Of a DNA stretch of 64,000 nucleotides, positions 46,771-57,699 are shown in pieces (position 1 is the first letter of the stretch; the number at the start of each line of letters is the position of its first letter). The notes beneath the pieces are model-generated. The model did not search any database. It was not told the DNA's origin and saw nothing but the letters and a program-made list of their open reading frames with translations. The stretch is taken from positions 331,360-395,359 of the forward strand of contig VXAY01002919.1 in assembly GCA_013399855.1 (NCBI GenBank). Reading direction: 5' to 3'. Position numbers and translations under genes: made by a program. The DNA is from Oxyruncus cristatus (Eukaryota; Chordata; Aves; Passeriformes; Cotingidae).

Positions 46771-48411
46771 ACACTACTCCCTGCACCAGCCACGTTTTGG
46801 ATGGACAGCACAGCCAACACATGGCTTTGGTGGAAACCCCTCAGCCCAGTTGTGCAGTTCATCTGATCCAAGAGGGTGCTGGGCACCAGCCCCTCAAGCA
46901 AATCCTCTTTTCCTGCAGCCCTGAGCCTGGTTTTAGCTGCTTCCCCCAGCACATGAGCGGGCTAAGAAAACAGCCACTGTGCAACGCTCTGCCCCAAACA
47001 CTGCCAGACCTGGGGCTGCTGAAGTGTGGGTGATGCTCTCCAGGGATCAGAGCACCTGGCAAACCTTTGGGAAAGCCCACGCAGGGCACTTGCTTGTGTT
47101 CCACTTCCCCGGATTCCAGCCATGTCACAGGTCACTGTGGCTGTGGGCTCTCCCTCCCCACACGCCCACACCAAACTCCCCAGCACAAGTGGCGGTGACT
47201 CGGTTGTTTACCAACAGGGATGGGTCCCCATTCCAGGAAAGCAGCAGATTTACAGCCCTCCTGCCACTGTTTATAGCAGGGAAAGACGCACATTGCCCCC
47301 GGGAAGATATGAGAGATTCCTAGGAACTCCAAAATTCCCAAATTGCACCTTTCTCCCAGGAACGAAAGCCCTTAGCCTCAGTCTCTCAGGTGCAGGTGGT
47401 GGGACACCCTGGGTACTCCATGGGCAGCAAGAGCTTTCTGTCCTGGCACCTTTTGTCTGGGAGGAATCTTCGTCGATATTCAATTTTGGGAGTCAGACGG
47501 GCAATTTCAGCTCAGGGCTCCAAAAAGCAAACTGGCTAAAAGAAGGTCACGAAAAATGCACCCACGTGTGCATTCCAGAAGTGGCACAGGGCCAGTGTGG
47601 GGCAGTTGCCAAGGAAGGAAGTCTGCTGTCCCACTGAAGATGTCCCTCGGGGCTGGAGAGGATTTACACTTATTCTGATGGATTTTATCCCGAGAAAGAT
47701 CTGGTTTTAATCCTCCCTGGGACAAAAAGCCCCCTTTGTGAGAGGAAGGATGAGATCTGGGTGCTTCACTGCACCTTCCCAGTGTGGTGCAGCCCCAGGC
47801 TGAAGCTTGGTGGGTGCTGGGTAACCCCAGCACTTCTCCTGGCAAGGATTTTGGCCTCCCTTCCCAGCCAGGATCTCACAGGCTGTGACTTTACACTCAT
47901 TTACCCCATTAGAGCTCCTCCTTTCCTTCTCCTCCCCCACTTGAATTGTCAAGCACCTCTGTTTTGCCAAACGAGCTGGTGATTTTTTGTGGAAGTGAAA
48001 CTTCTCAGGCGGTGTTTCCGGAGCTGTGGCACTGCTGAAGCTTTGCCAATCAGCCACCACCTATCCCACCACCATCTCTTGCCGGCTGCAGCCCACCAGC
48101 ATCTCCAGCCTCCAGCTGTGAAGTACGTTTTGGGGGAGCAACACCAGTTACAGCAAAAAGGGACTGTAATTTCAGGTTGGGAACAACCAGTTTTGGTGGG
48201 AAGCTCACGGTGCAAAACCCCCCATGTTTGTGCTATGTTCACCCATCAGCTCCTGAGCAGCTCAGGCTGGTGCACTCTGGTGTAGGAGCTGCCCAAAGAC
48301 CTTTGGCCTGGGGACAGGAACTGGTTTTAAATGAGGAAAGCTGGAATTTCCCGGTTTCTGACCTTTAACCAGCAAGAAAGTGGGATTTTCAACTTTACAC
48401 AGTCACAGGAT

Positions 48412-48417
48412 TTTATT
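48412..48417 (-). terminator. Possible polyadenylation signal of ETV7
   Basis: The minus strand reads AATAAA about 810 bases past the ETV7 stop codon; a plausible 3' UTR end. Confidence 0.4.
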
Positions 48418-49227
48418 TCCTCAATGAAAAGCAATGTGAAAATATTAGTGGGTATTTTCTGTTTCCAGCCACGCACATAAACACACTCTGTTCCCTCCAG
48501 GTATTCCTGCTTCAAACTCAAAGCAAATAACCCCATATCTGACCAGAGTGGGCTCACAGTCATTACTTGCTTTGTTTCTTTTCACATTATTTAATCAGCT
48601 CATTACAAAAAGCATTACCTGGAGGGAAAGAGGGAAAGGAGTTAGAGTGAGAAGCAGCTCAGGGCAACACTGGAGCTTCAGCCAGGCCTGATCCAGGTGG
48701 GGCATTTCACCACACTCCCACCCTTAATCACAGAGGAGCCACTGAGATTCCAGTGTGCACCATTTCTGCCATACAAGTCCATTTGCAAGTCAGGGAAATG
48801 GCTCAGATTCAGAGCAGCACGTTCACACTCAGGGACACCACTCACTGCAAAGGATGCTCAGCCCAGAGCACGTGCTCTGGTCTGCTCAGCACATCTCGCT
48901 GTAAGAGCAGAGAGACCTCTACCAGCAAGTCTGAGCCTTAGAGACAAGCATCAAAATTTTCAGAGCAAAAACATCACACTGTCTCCCCGAGGGCAGGAGA
49001 GAAACAAGCAGAAGACCAGCTCACACACATTCACATGCACTGTTGAGGCTGGGGGGTGGTTTCTGGGTGTGTTTTGCTAATGAAGCCCCAGAGAAGTCCC
49101 AGCTTTGGCTCAGGGCAGGTTCTGAAATCCAGGGCCAGCTCCGTGGCCTTCTGTCCAGGAGATGCAAAAGGCACCAGCACTTCCCAGCAGAGCACAAGTC
49201 TTTCTGTGATGCGCCTCCAAAGATTTT

Positions 49228-52200
49228 CTACAGTGAAACCTCCAGTGGGTCTTCTTTTGAATCTTCATGGTCCTCATTCTCCAGCTGCTCCAGCTTGCTG
49301 GATTTCTCATGGACAATCTCCCCGGGAGTCTTCAAAAACCTGCAATGCATTTTTGTCATTGCTTTAAGGGTATGTCCAAACCCAGCCCCAAACCAGGCTG
49401 TAAACACTGGTGGAGCCTTTGCCCTCAACAAGTCCAGGTTGGAGCAACCTGGTCTAGTGGAAGGTGTGCCTGCCCATGGCAGGGGAAATGAGCTTTAAGG
49501 TCCCTTCCAAGCCATGACCAGCTGAGCTCTGGAGCTCACCAGAGAGAATCTGCAACGCCTGGGCTTTGCTGAGGATCCCAACTCCTGCTTTTGGAACCCA
49601 GGAAGCCCCATCAGATGGGGCCTGGGTTCACTTCTCTGTTCTGCTTCATCTCACCTGAACAGCAGCTTCTGCCCTGGCTCCTTTTTGATGATGTTGAGTT
49701 TGTAGTAATGTCTGAGTGCTCGTGACATCTTCTCATAGGTCATGTTCATCCGGTTCTGGAAAGGGGAAGAATTGTGGGCCGTTGAGTCAAAGCAAGTGCC
49801 AACACCTGGTTTGGGTCTGTCTGCAGCAGGACCACACGTGGGACATTCTAGGTGGTTCCAGTGTAGGTCTCTAACCCGGACTGGCTTCACAATCGTCATT
49901 TTGTTTTCCAGGGGATGAGAAAGTCCCTCTTTCATCACCCGCTTGGCATCTCAGCACCCACCGTGGCCCCCTTTCCCCGTCCCCGTGCCATCAGCCCTGG
50001 GGAACAGGTCATGAAAGGGACCTGCGGAATTCGGGGGGTGACAGATTTGTTCTCGGCTGCGTTTACCTTGTGGTTGCCCCAGAGCTGGGCAAGTCCATTC
50101 GGGTTAACCACCCGGAAGACCTTGGCTTCCTTGTCTTCCCACCTGATGTAGGGCTCATAGCGGCTGTCGGAGAGGAGCTGGTACACGTATTCCCACAGCA
50201 ACCTGCAGTCTGAGCAGTGGGGGGGAATAAATGGTCACAGAGCTCCCACTGTGCTCCAGCCAGGGCGTATCAGCAACAGGATCGCAAGTGGCAGCAGCGA
50301 CAATAGATATAAGAAGAGCCCAGAGCATTTTTACTGCCAGGTCTCAAAACACAAGCCTGAACTACAGGTTTTTTTTTGGGGGGGAACTGAGGTGGGGAAG
50401 CACGAAACAAAGGGGAGGGAGAGAGCTGGGCAGGCAGGACAAAGCATCTGTCGTTTCCCCAAGGAGCTGAAACAGAACAAGGCCCTGAAGAGTTAACTCA
50501 GAATACAGGCCTTGCTTTTAGCCGAGGAAATTAGAACCCAAGGAGTAGCTGGAGATGGTACCGTGCTCCAAAGGAATGCTCACACACCTACATAAAGACA
50601 TATTTTATAGAGCACAGAAAGATAAGGGGCGAAATAGGGGCTTGAGTCCAAAGATCTTGCAAAATTCACCATGGAGTCAGCAGAATCAAGAAAAAGTTGA
50701 AAAGTTCACCGAGGATGAGGAGAGAAAACAACCCCTACCGAGGCCAAAGTAACAGGATCTCCCACCACAGATCACCCCAAAAAGAAGGACTCCGCCCTGG
50801 ACTCCGCCCTGACTCCACCTGTTATATTATAACTAGATGTTGCAATTATATGAATATGTATGTAAAATGGTGCAATCTCTCACAGAAACTGTATATATTC
50901 CTTGATTTGTGCCAAGGACTTCGGAGCTCTTTTGTCCAGCGCGAGCTGGGGGTTCCCCAACGTCGCAATAAATACCTTTGCTGTTTAAAGGCTAAAAACT
51001 CTGTCTCTAAACAGTTTTATTGTGCCTTTTGGGGCTTCAGAGCCAGGCTATAAATTCATAATTACCTGCCATTTTTCCATCCACTGGGGTTGAGGGGGTT
51101 GTAGGAAAGGAGCAGGTGGCACCGGCCCTGCAGCCGCTCTCTGAGCTGTGATGGGACAGGTTCAGTGGCTCCACGTGGCTGTGGAACACAGGCCGTTGTG
51201 CACAGCCCAGCCAGGAGGGAACAGCAACTGGGGCAGCCTCAGCACTGCAGTCTGTCCCTGCAAATAAAAAAAGAAAAAAAAAAAAAACCAAACGCCAAAT
51301 AAACACCCTGTGGCACATTAGGGCAGGTCCCAGATCTTCCAGAGCCCTGAAACAGGAGAGGAGGGACAGCCCAGGGTGGTTATCAGCCTGGTAGAGCCCA
51401 GGCAGAGGAGGAGGGTGCTGAGGAAAGCCTGGGATTTTCCTAAGGCAGGAGCAGCAGAAAGTCTAGGAGGGTCAGAGGAGATGCCAAGTAGGGTAAGGGT
51501 CAGGTACAGAGGAAAAACTGGAACAGGAGGATGCACCAGAGCACAGGCAAGTGTTTAAGGTGTCCATTACTTTACACGAGCCAGCAGAAGTGCTCAGGAT
51601 CCACCTTCACACACAGCCAGCCACTGATACCAACCTCTCCCCACACCAACCCCTACCTGGGCCCCCCCAGGGCACGAATAAGCCTCACTGACCCCCACAG
51701 CCTCACCTGGGGCCTCTCCCCACTCCACCCTTTGGCCCAGAAGTTCTATTTAAGCTCAGCCCTGGCTCCTCAGCCCTTTCCCAGCTATGCAGCACGACCA
51801 GTCTCCAGCAGGGCTGTGTCTTTGCCTGGCGGCTGATCCTCCCTGATCCAGATCTCACTCTGCAGGTAGATTTCTTAGGGAAGCCACAGACTTGCCTGGT
51901 CACTACAGACCCCCCCTGGTGCTGCTTAGGCCTGATTCTGACCAGACCTGCTTCATGGCTACAAAGTTCCCAGCTGGACTCTGCTGGACCTGGTTGTCCC
52001 TCTGAGGTGGTGTGGGATGGGTCCAGCTGGCTGAGCTCCAAACCCCAGGTGTGTGCAACCCGTTGGAGCTGTGGGCAGGTCCTGCTTGCTGGGCAGCTGC
52101 TGCTCTCCATCCTACCTTCCTCCGTGCTCCTGGCCTTCCCAAAGGGTGAGTTCAGCAGAGGGCTGCACACCAGAGCTCTTCTTTGAGTCTTAATGAAGCA

Positions 52201-54796
52201 GAGTATTTCATAAAGCACATCACCTACAGGGAAGGAAACTCTGCTCAGAGGACTTTGGATAATAGTCTCTCTCAAGGTGATGTTGCTGAGGTTATAATTT
52301 AATAACAAGGTTATTAGCCATTCTAAACCATTTGCAGTGCGGGTGGACTAGAGGAAGGAAGAGGGTTGTCCTTGTCTCCAGCACCAAAGTGCTAAAGCCT
52401 GGTCTGCTGGGACCCATCCAGCCCCTCTCAGCAGACCACGAGTTGTGCTTGGATGATCCTTGAAACCTCCTTGCACTAGATCTAACCTGAGCTGGGAGCT
52501 CGGTGTCTGAAGTCCTCCTTGGTGAGGATGCACAGGGCTTTGCCGTTCATTTCGAACTTGCTTTCCTCGGTTTGCCGAAGGGAATATTCCTTCTCAGCCC
52601 ATCTGAGCCAGTGGATCACGTCATCCTTGCTCCAGAGTGAGGGCTGGATTCCTGAAACCAGGAGCAGCGTCTGAAACAACTCTGTATCTCCATCCTCAAA
52701 ACTGCTGAGGAGCAGGGTGGGATTTCTTCTCTGTCACCAAACTTTCCGTCTGTATTAAGCACTCACAGATCAAAAACACCCCAAAGACAGTAAATGAACC
52801 CTGATGACACTTTATCCCTCTTGCCAGCAGGGAATGGGCCCTGGGTGGGACACTGTGGCTGTACCCACCATATCCCACCCTGTCCTTCTGTAAGCAGCTT
52901 TGACTTGCTCAACCTCTACTCACTCAGCCTGCCTGGAAGCTTGAAGATCTCCTCAGTGCTGATGAGTGGCTGCCTGGCCTGGGATGGGGATGGTAATGAA
53001 GCTGCCACAACAGGGCTGGAAGAGCTGATGGCCACTTTGCCCTGGGGAAAAGAGATCAGACACTTCAGTGGGGTCAATTCCCAGCTCTGGTCCTGCCTTT
53101 GCTTTGGAGATGCCTGCTCCAATATTTTCCAGCTGTCTTCTCATGGCAGCATGTTGTGCTGTCTGGAGATCTTCCATACATCTTCCCCACGTTCTTCCTC
53201 GCCCCAGCCCCAGGATGAGTCTCTGGTTGCCCAGCTCAGCGTTAATAGCCAGAGATTCCCCTCTCTTTCTCCAGCTCTTGTCTTTAGCAGAGAAACCTGC
53301 CCTCATTCAGGCTCTGGAAGGAGGTTATCCATCCCCACTGCCCATGCATGGGCTGCAGGGAAGTAGAAGATGGAGCCAAAACTGGCACAGCCTGCACTGC
53401 CTGTGCCCCCAGTTCCTACAGGATCCTCAGATTCTTGTTGGATGCCCCTGGGTTTTAGGACAGCATTTCAATTATTTACAGCTGAGAAATAAAGCTGGCA
53501 ATAGTGCTCAGATTTTGTCTTAAAAGCACTGCATGCAGAGAGATCTCCGGCTTTATCCCCAGTGATCATTTGGGCATAAGGGGAAATGGCCATCCCACCC
53601 CTCTTGTTGACCAGCCATTAAGTTCCAGCCCCTCAACCATTATTTTTCTCTCTCAGCCACAGCCCATGAGCCACAAGGGAGCTCAGATCCTGCTTCCAGC
53701 CCCATCTAGATCTTGAATATTACTGGCAGCCAAGCAGATGTTTCCCCTTAAAAATCTATTAATGTGAATCCCAGCAATTTCTCAGCTTCACCCACTGGAA
53801 AATTAACAATTTTGCTGGCAAATGGTATTTGCTGAAGCAGTTGCCAACTCTGAGCACTTCAGGCTCAGGCAGGTTTTTGGAGGTGGTTAAAGCAGCCACC
53901 CCTTGACTGTGTGTGCTGGGTAGAGGAGCTGAGTGTCCTGAAAATCAGAGGTGAAGAATATTACAGTGGTGGGGGCTGGAAACAAATGCAAAGCTGATGT
54001 TCCCAAAACCAAGAGAATGGCAGACAGAAGGAATGCACTGCATTCCTCCAGGGAAAAGTGCTTCCCTGGGAGTAGCAGCAGGTTGGTGAAGGGTTTTCCT
54101 CAGCAGAAGGACAATTTGGTGGCTGCTGGTTGTCTCTGCAAAGCATGCAGCTCCATGACACTGCACAAGGAAACCAGTGGGACTCCAAAATAAACTCTGA
54201 GCAGGCTTGGCAGCAATGCAAACTGTCTTTCAGATTCATTCTAAGCAATAAGCTATGGGGAAAATAAAAGTGAAAGAAATGAGCAGTGTATTTTGTCTAG
54301 AACTATCTGAAAGTTATTTTATTCTCCCACCAGTGTGACTCTTACAACCAGATTTACAGTAAAAACAGAACAAATCTGTTTTTTTTCTTGCTCCTAAAGA
54401 TTTCTAGGCCGTGAGATACATTCCGAGTCTTTATTACTTTCTCCTGATTTTATGTTCTTGCTTTTATCCCCGCTTATCTGCTTCCACACGTTTCCAAGAC
54501 AGTTTTTCTTTGCTTCAAGAGGAAATACCGTCCTTTGGAGGGGTTGGAGTGGGAAAGCCAGAAAAAGGGGGATGAAAAGGAACCCCCAGATGTGTGAGAG
54601 CAGCTTTTGGCTCAGTCCCAGATGTTGGGGGACGAAGCCCCGTGAGGCCGTTTGGAGATGGGGTGGGTGGGCTGGGGGGGTCACCCTTCAGCCGGGGCAC
54701 GACTTTCCACCTCGAACGGAGGGGGAGAAAGCCCGGGGGGATCGGAAGGAGGGAGGACGAGGGCCCGGGCAGGGGACAGGCGGTTCCTACCTGCAT
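49228..54796 (-). CDS. ETV7: ETS variant transcription factor 7 (TEL2)
   Basis: Eight coding exons: 54796-54791, 53041-52924, 52651-52487, 52223-52116, 51257-51066, 50209-50067, 49755-49655, 49339-49228. They total 945 bases, 314 residues plus stop, with every phase agreeing. The Pointed (SAM-like) domain spans residues about 35-115: [57 protein letters not shown]. The ETS winged helix spans about 198-280: [29 protein letters not shown], and the recognition helix [23 protein letters not shown]7 is a nuclear repressor that polymerises through the Pointed domain and binds GGAA sites. The specific blocks GRLRIQP, HRAPSSGDVLYE and [10 protein letters not shown] favour ETV7 over ETV6, and the position next to BNIP5 agrees. 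The C-terminal tail is acidic and divergent. Confidence 0.93.
49432..49514 (+). mobile_element. CR1 3'-terminal fragment in ETV7 intron
   Basis: CAGGTTGGAGCAACCTGGTC then AGTGGAAGGTGTGCCTGCCC to GGTCCCTTCCAAGCC; short and diverged. Confidence 0.82.
49655..50209 (-). CDS. ETV7: ETV7 ETS-domain exons
   Basis: Two exons, 50209-50067 and 49755-49655. The first encodes [20 protein letters not shown] through WGNHK. The second encodes [20 protein letters not shown] through LLF. The two GGA-contacting arginines in RALRHYYKL are intact, so DNA binding should be preserved. Confidence 0.94.
50486..51039 (+). mobile_element. ERV solo LTR in ETV7 intron
   Basis: A 554-base element with TGAAG...CTTCA inverted ends. 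Within it, in order: a TATA-like ACTGTATATATTCC (near 50890), CTTTTGTCCAGCGCGAGCTG then GGGGTTCCCCAACG, AATAAATACCTTTGCTGTTT (near 50970), and CTGTCTCTAAACAGTTTTAT. This order (TATA, R with AATAAA, U5) marks an LTR in sense orientation, antisense to ETV7. No exact target-site duplication was seen. Confidence 0.7.
52487..52651 (-). CDS. ETV7: ETV7 Pointed-domain exon
   Basis: Starts after CTGGTTTCAG so that A|GA joins as Arg in GRLRIQPSLW-type context. It encodes the first two thirds of the Pointed domain and ends APSSG split across the donor GTTAGA. Confidence 0.9.
54791..54796 (-). CDS. ETV7: ETV7 start exon (two coding codons)
   Basis: On the minus strand, CGCCACCGGGG precedes ATGCAG, then the donor GTAGGA. 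Only M and Q are encoded before a 1.7-kb intron. Human ETV7 also begins MQ-E-GELAIS; here exon 2 starts GKVAISSSS in phase 0. The CpG-rich setting fits a promoter-proximal exon. Confidence 0.75.
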
Positions 54797-55066
54797 CCCC
54801 GGTGGCGATGAGCGGCCGCTCCCCGCCCCGGCGCGACCCGGAGCCCCCGGTGTCCGGCACGGTCAGGTCCCGGCCCCGCGGCCGCGGCGGCTTCGGCGCG
54901 ATCGTGGCGAGAAACGAAATCGAAACGAGCCGCAGCCCCGGGAAGCAGGAGAGCGGCGGGGGGCAGCGCCCGGGGCCGTGGCCTTCACCCCCCACACCCC
55001 ACTCCGCCCCTCCCGGGGCCGTGGACCCGAATCTCCTCCCGTTACTCCTGGGGAATCGCGCTCCGC

Positions 55067-55237
55067 CCGGGGCATCTCGATCCTGCCGGGGCATCCCGAT
55101 CCTCCCGGGAGACCCCGCTCCGGCCGGGGCATCCCGATCCTCCCGGGGCATCCCGCTCCTCCCGGGGCACCCCGCTCCGCCCGGGGCACCCCGCTCCGCC
55201 CGGGGCATCCCGTTCCGCCCGGGGCGTCTCGTTCCGT
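55067..55237. repeat. 19-bp GC-rich minisatellite, 9 copies
   Basis: Nine 19-base units of CCGGGGCATCCCGATCCTC type, without indels between units; variants are mostly C/T and A/G changes. It lies 270-440 bases upstream of the ETV7 start codon. Confidence 0.92.
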
Positions 55238-55559
55238 CCGCGGGGTCCCGCACGTCCCGGTGCCGGCACCGGGACAGCACCGGGGAACCCTCTTCTTGTC
55301 CCGGGGATCTCACCCGGGAGATCTTCTCCCTGGATCCCGCTGGAGCGCGGACACGCGGCTGGAGGAGGGTGGGATCCCGGGACACGCGGGGAGCACCTCG
55401 AATACCAGGGCTCGTCCTTTCTCTCCTCCGGGCGGGGCAGGGGGACCCGGGGGTGGGATCCGGGAGCAGTGGGAGGTGGGCGCACACCTGTGATGTGCGC
55501 ACCTGCCCGCCCGCACACCTCAGGTATGGCGCGTAGGCACACGTTGGGGGGGTCTACCG

Positions 55560-56120
55560 GTAACTGGGACGGATTGGGAGGCACTGGGGTAGACTGGGAG
55601 GGGCTGGGACGGAATTGGATGGGGCTGGGAGGGACCAAAAGGGCACTTTTAGGAAGAAATGGGGGCTGGGAACGACTGTGGGACACTGGGAATAGACTGG
55701 GATAGAATTGGAGGGAATTGGATGAGAATAGGAAGGACTGGGAGGGACAAAAAGGGCACTTGGAATGGACTGGGAGGCACTGGGATAGACTAAGAAGGGA
55801 TTGGGTGGGACTGGGAGGGACCAAAGGGGCACTAGGAGGGGACTGGGAGCCGGTGCGGCCACTGAGGTACACTGGGGTATACTGGAATGGACTGGGAGAA
55901 GACTGGGAGCCATTAGGAGGGGACTGGGATAGCCTTGGCGGGGATTGGATCACACTGGGAAGGACTGGGAGGGACTTTTTAGGGGCAAAAGCTGCGCTGG
56001 GGTGTACTGGGAGGACACTGGGATGTACTGGGAAGACACTGGGATAGACTGAGAGGACACTGGGATACAATGGGAAGGCACTGGGATGCACTGGGAGGAC
56101 ACTGGACAGACTGGGACGGC
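55560..56120. repeat. ACTGGGA-rich minisatellite
   Basis: Roughly 560 bases built from ACTGGGAGG, ACTGGGATAG and similar words. A higher-order block GGGAGGGACCAAAAGGGCAC recurs near 55630, 55740 and 55810. Confidence 0.88.
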
Positions 56121-56164
56121 TCCGTTCCCCGGCCCCCTCACGCCCCGCCCCTTCCCCTCCCTCG

Positions 56165-56247
56165 CTTCCCATTGGCCAGTCCGGGAAGCCAATCACGTAG
56201 TGGGGGCCAATCACCTGTCGGCGTGGGCGGTGGGCGGGGCTCCGCGG
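56165..56247 (+). promoter_or_regulatory. CCAAT / GC-box cluster, probable promoter at gap edge
   Basis: ATTGG at 56171, CCAAT at 56189 and 56207, and GGGCGGGGC at 56232, all within 70 bases of CpG-rich sequence ending at the N gap. Regular 18-20-base spacing of CCAAT-type boxes followed by a GC box is typical of NF-Y/Sp1 promoters. The start site and first exon would be in the gap. Direction is inferred; ETV7 has its own start exon 1.4 kb to the left. Confidence 0.5.
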
Positions 56248-56791
56248 NNNNNNNNNNNNNNNNNNNNNNNNNNNNNNNNNNNNNNNNNNNNNNNNNNNNN
56301 NNNNNNNNNNNNNNNNNNNNNNNNNNNNNNNNNNNNNNNNNNNNNNNNNNNNNNNNNNNNNNNNNNNNNNNNNNNNNNNNNNNNNNNNNNNNNNNNNNNN
56401 NNNNNNNNNNNNNNNNNNNNNNNNNNNNNNNNNNNNNNNNNNNNNNNNNNNNNNNNNNNNNNNNNNNNNNNNNNNNNNNNNNNNNNNNNNNNNNNNNNNN
56501 NNNNNNNNNNNNNNNNNNNNNNNNNNNNNNNNNNNNNNNNNNNNNNNNNNNNNNNNNNNNNNNNNNNNNNNNNNNNNNNNNNNNNNNNNNNNNNNNNNNN
56601 NNNNNNNNNNNNNNNNNNNNNNNNNNNNNNNNNNNNNNNNNNNNNNNNNNNNNNNNNNNNNNNNNNNNNNNNNNNNNNNNNNNNNNNNNNNNNNNNNNNN
56701 NNNNNNNNNNNNNNNNNNNNNNNNNNNNNNNNNNNNNNNNNNNNNNNNNNNNNNNNNNNNNNNNNNNNNNNNNNNNNNNNNNNNNNNNNNN
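56248..56791. other. Assembly gap (544 N)
   Basis: A run of N between the CCAAT/GC-box cluster and another tandem repeat, in a GC-rich region that is hard to sequence. Confidence 0.99.
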
Positions 56792-57090
56792 GGGGCTGAG
56801 GGGTTGTCTGGGGTGGTCACAAGGGACCTTATTATTGTCAACGGGCTTCAGAGGGGCCCGGGGCACCAGGGGGTTGTCTAGGGGGTCACAGGGGACATGA
56901 AGGAGGGTCGAGGGCTGAGAGGGGGGTCGAGGGGTCACAGGGGACTTCATTGTTGTGAGTGGGCTTTGGAAGGGGCTGTGGGGCTGAGAAGGGGCCTGGG
57001 AGTCACAGGGGACATGGAGGAGGGGTCTGTGGGGGTTACAGGGGGCTACATTGTTGTCAGTGGGCTTTGGAGGGGCCTGGCAGGCTTTGG
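56792..57090. repeat. G-rich tandem repeat, higher-order unit about 117 bases
   Basis: Alternating subunits: GTCACAGGGGAC followed by ATTGTTGTcAGTGGGCTTTG-like sequence, and GTCACAGGGGACATG followed by a GAGGAGGG-type tract. Starts near 56816, 56884, 56932 and 57001. It runs into the gap on its left. Confidence 0.8.
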
Positions 57091-57699
57091 GGGCTACTCC
57101 CTGTGTGTTTGGGGGCACCACCTTGTGTGCACTGAGTGGGAGCGTCTGTGAGGCTGGGGGTACCTCTTTCTTTTTAGTGTTTACTTGGAAAGGGGATCTT
57201 TAGGGCATTTCCTACACTCTGTGTTTGGCGGGGGGTTGGGGCTGTTATCCATGGGTTGGCGCTGCATCCCTGTGTCCCTGACATGTCCCTGACATGTCAC
57301 CCTGTTTCCTGGGCTGTGTGGGAGGCCAGGACTGTGCCCAGTGCCCTGTGCTGAGGCTGTTGCTGTGCCCACCACCCCCAGAATAGAACCAGCCTCCCCT
57401 TGGGGTTTTGCTTGGTCACACACTGCCCTCCTACACCTGCTCTGGGGCTCTAGGCTGGTGCAGTGTTATTCTTACTGTGTTTTTAGGCTTGAGTTTACCT
57501 TCCTTGTCCTCTCTCCTTTCTGTCCCCGCTGTTCTTTGAAAGGAGCAGATGTTTTAAGGGGTTTTCCCCTAAATGAGTGAGTAGGTGAGACCTCAGCCCA
57601 CTTCTGCTTGTAGGCACTGTCTTGTGTCATCCCTGATCCTGCCTCTCTCTGTGCTGCCTTCTCAGTGACCTGAGGCTTTTCAGGGAAGGGGCGATAATA

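Larger units (their letters stand above)
43100..48411. other. Interval between BNIP5 and ETV7
   Basis: Holds the SINE at 44640, a small minisatellite at 46622-46770, and a possible very old CR1 scrap near 46370-46490 (GAGGTTGGACGTCAGGAGAA, CTTGGAGGTCTTCAAGGCGT). A short CpG-richer patch lies at 44990-45240 without a recognised exon. BNIP5 5' untranslated exons may lie here. No coding exon was found. Confidence 0.55.
54600..55520. promoter_or_regulatory. CpG island at the ETV7 start
   Basis: Dense CpG and high GC surround the ETV7 first exon (54791-54796). Many CG dinucleotides, CCGCGGCCGCGGC-type tracts and no clear TATA box fit a housekeeping-type promoter. It overlaps the 19-bp minisatellite at 55067-55237. 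The long open frames on both strands here are by-products of composition. Confidence 0.7.

Noticed and set aside
49110..49316. Minus-strand frame [20 protein letters not shown] overlapping the ETV7 last exon
   Set aside because: Shadow of the ETV7 terminal exon in another frame.
52652..52670. ETV7 Pointed exon starting further upstream ([10 protein letters not shown])
   Set aside because: The bases after CTGTTTCAG at 52670 contain a second CTGGTTTCAG; only the inner acceptor gives the right phase and the conserved Arg before IQP.
55042..56841. Very long open frame on the minus strand (599 codons) and partners at 54594-55536, 56070-56900 and 56138-57121
   Set aside because: They run through the 544 N bases and through GC minisatellites whose unit is read in rotating frames. 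The real coding content here is the two-codon ETV7 start exon.
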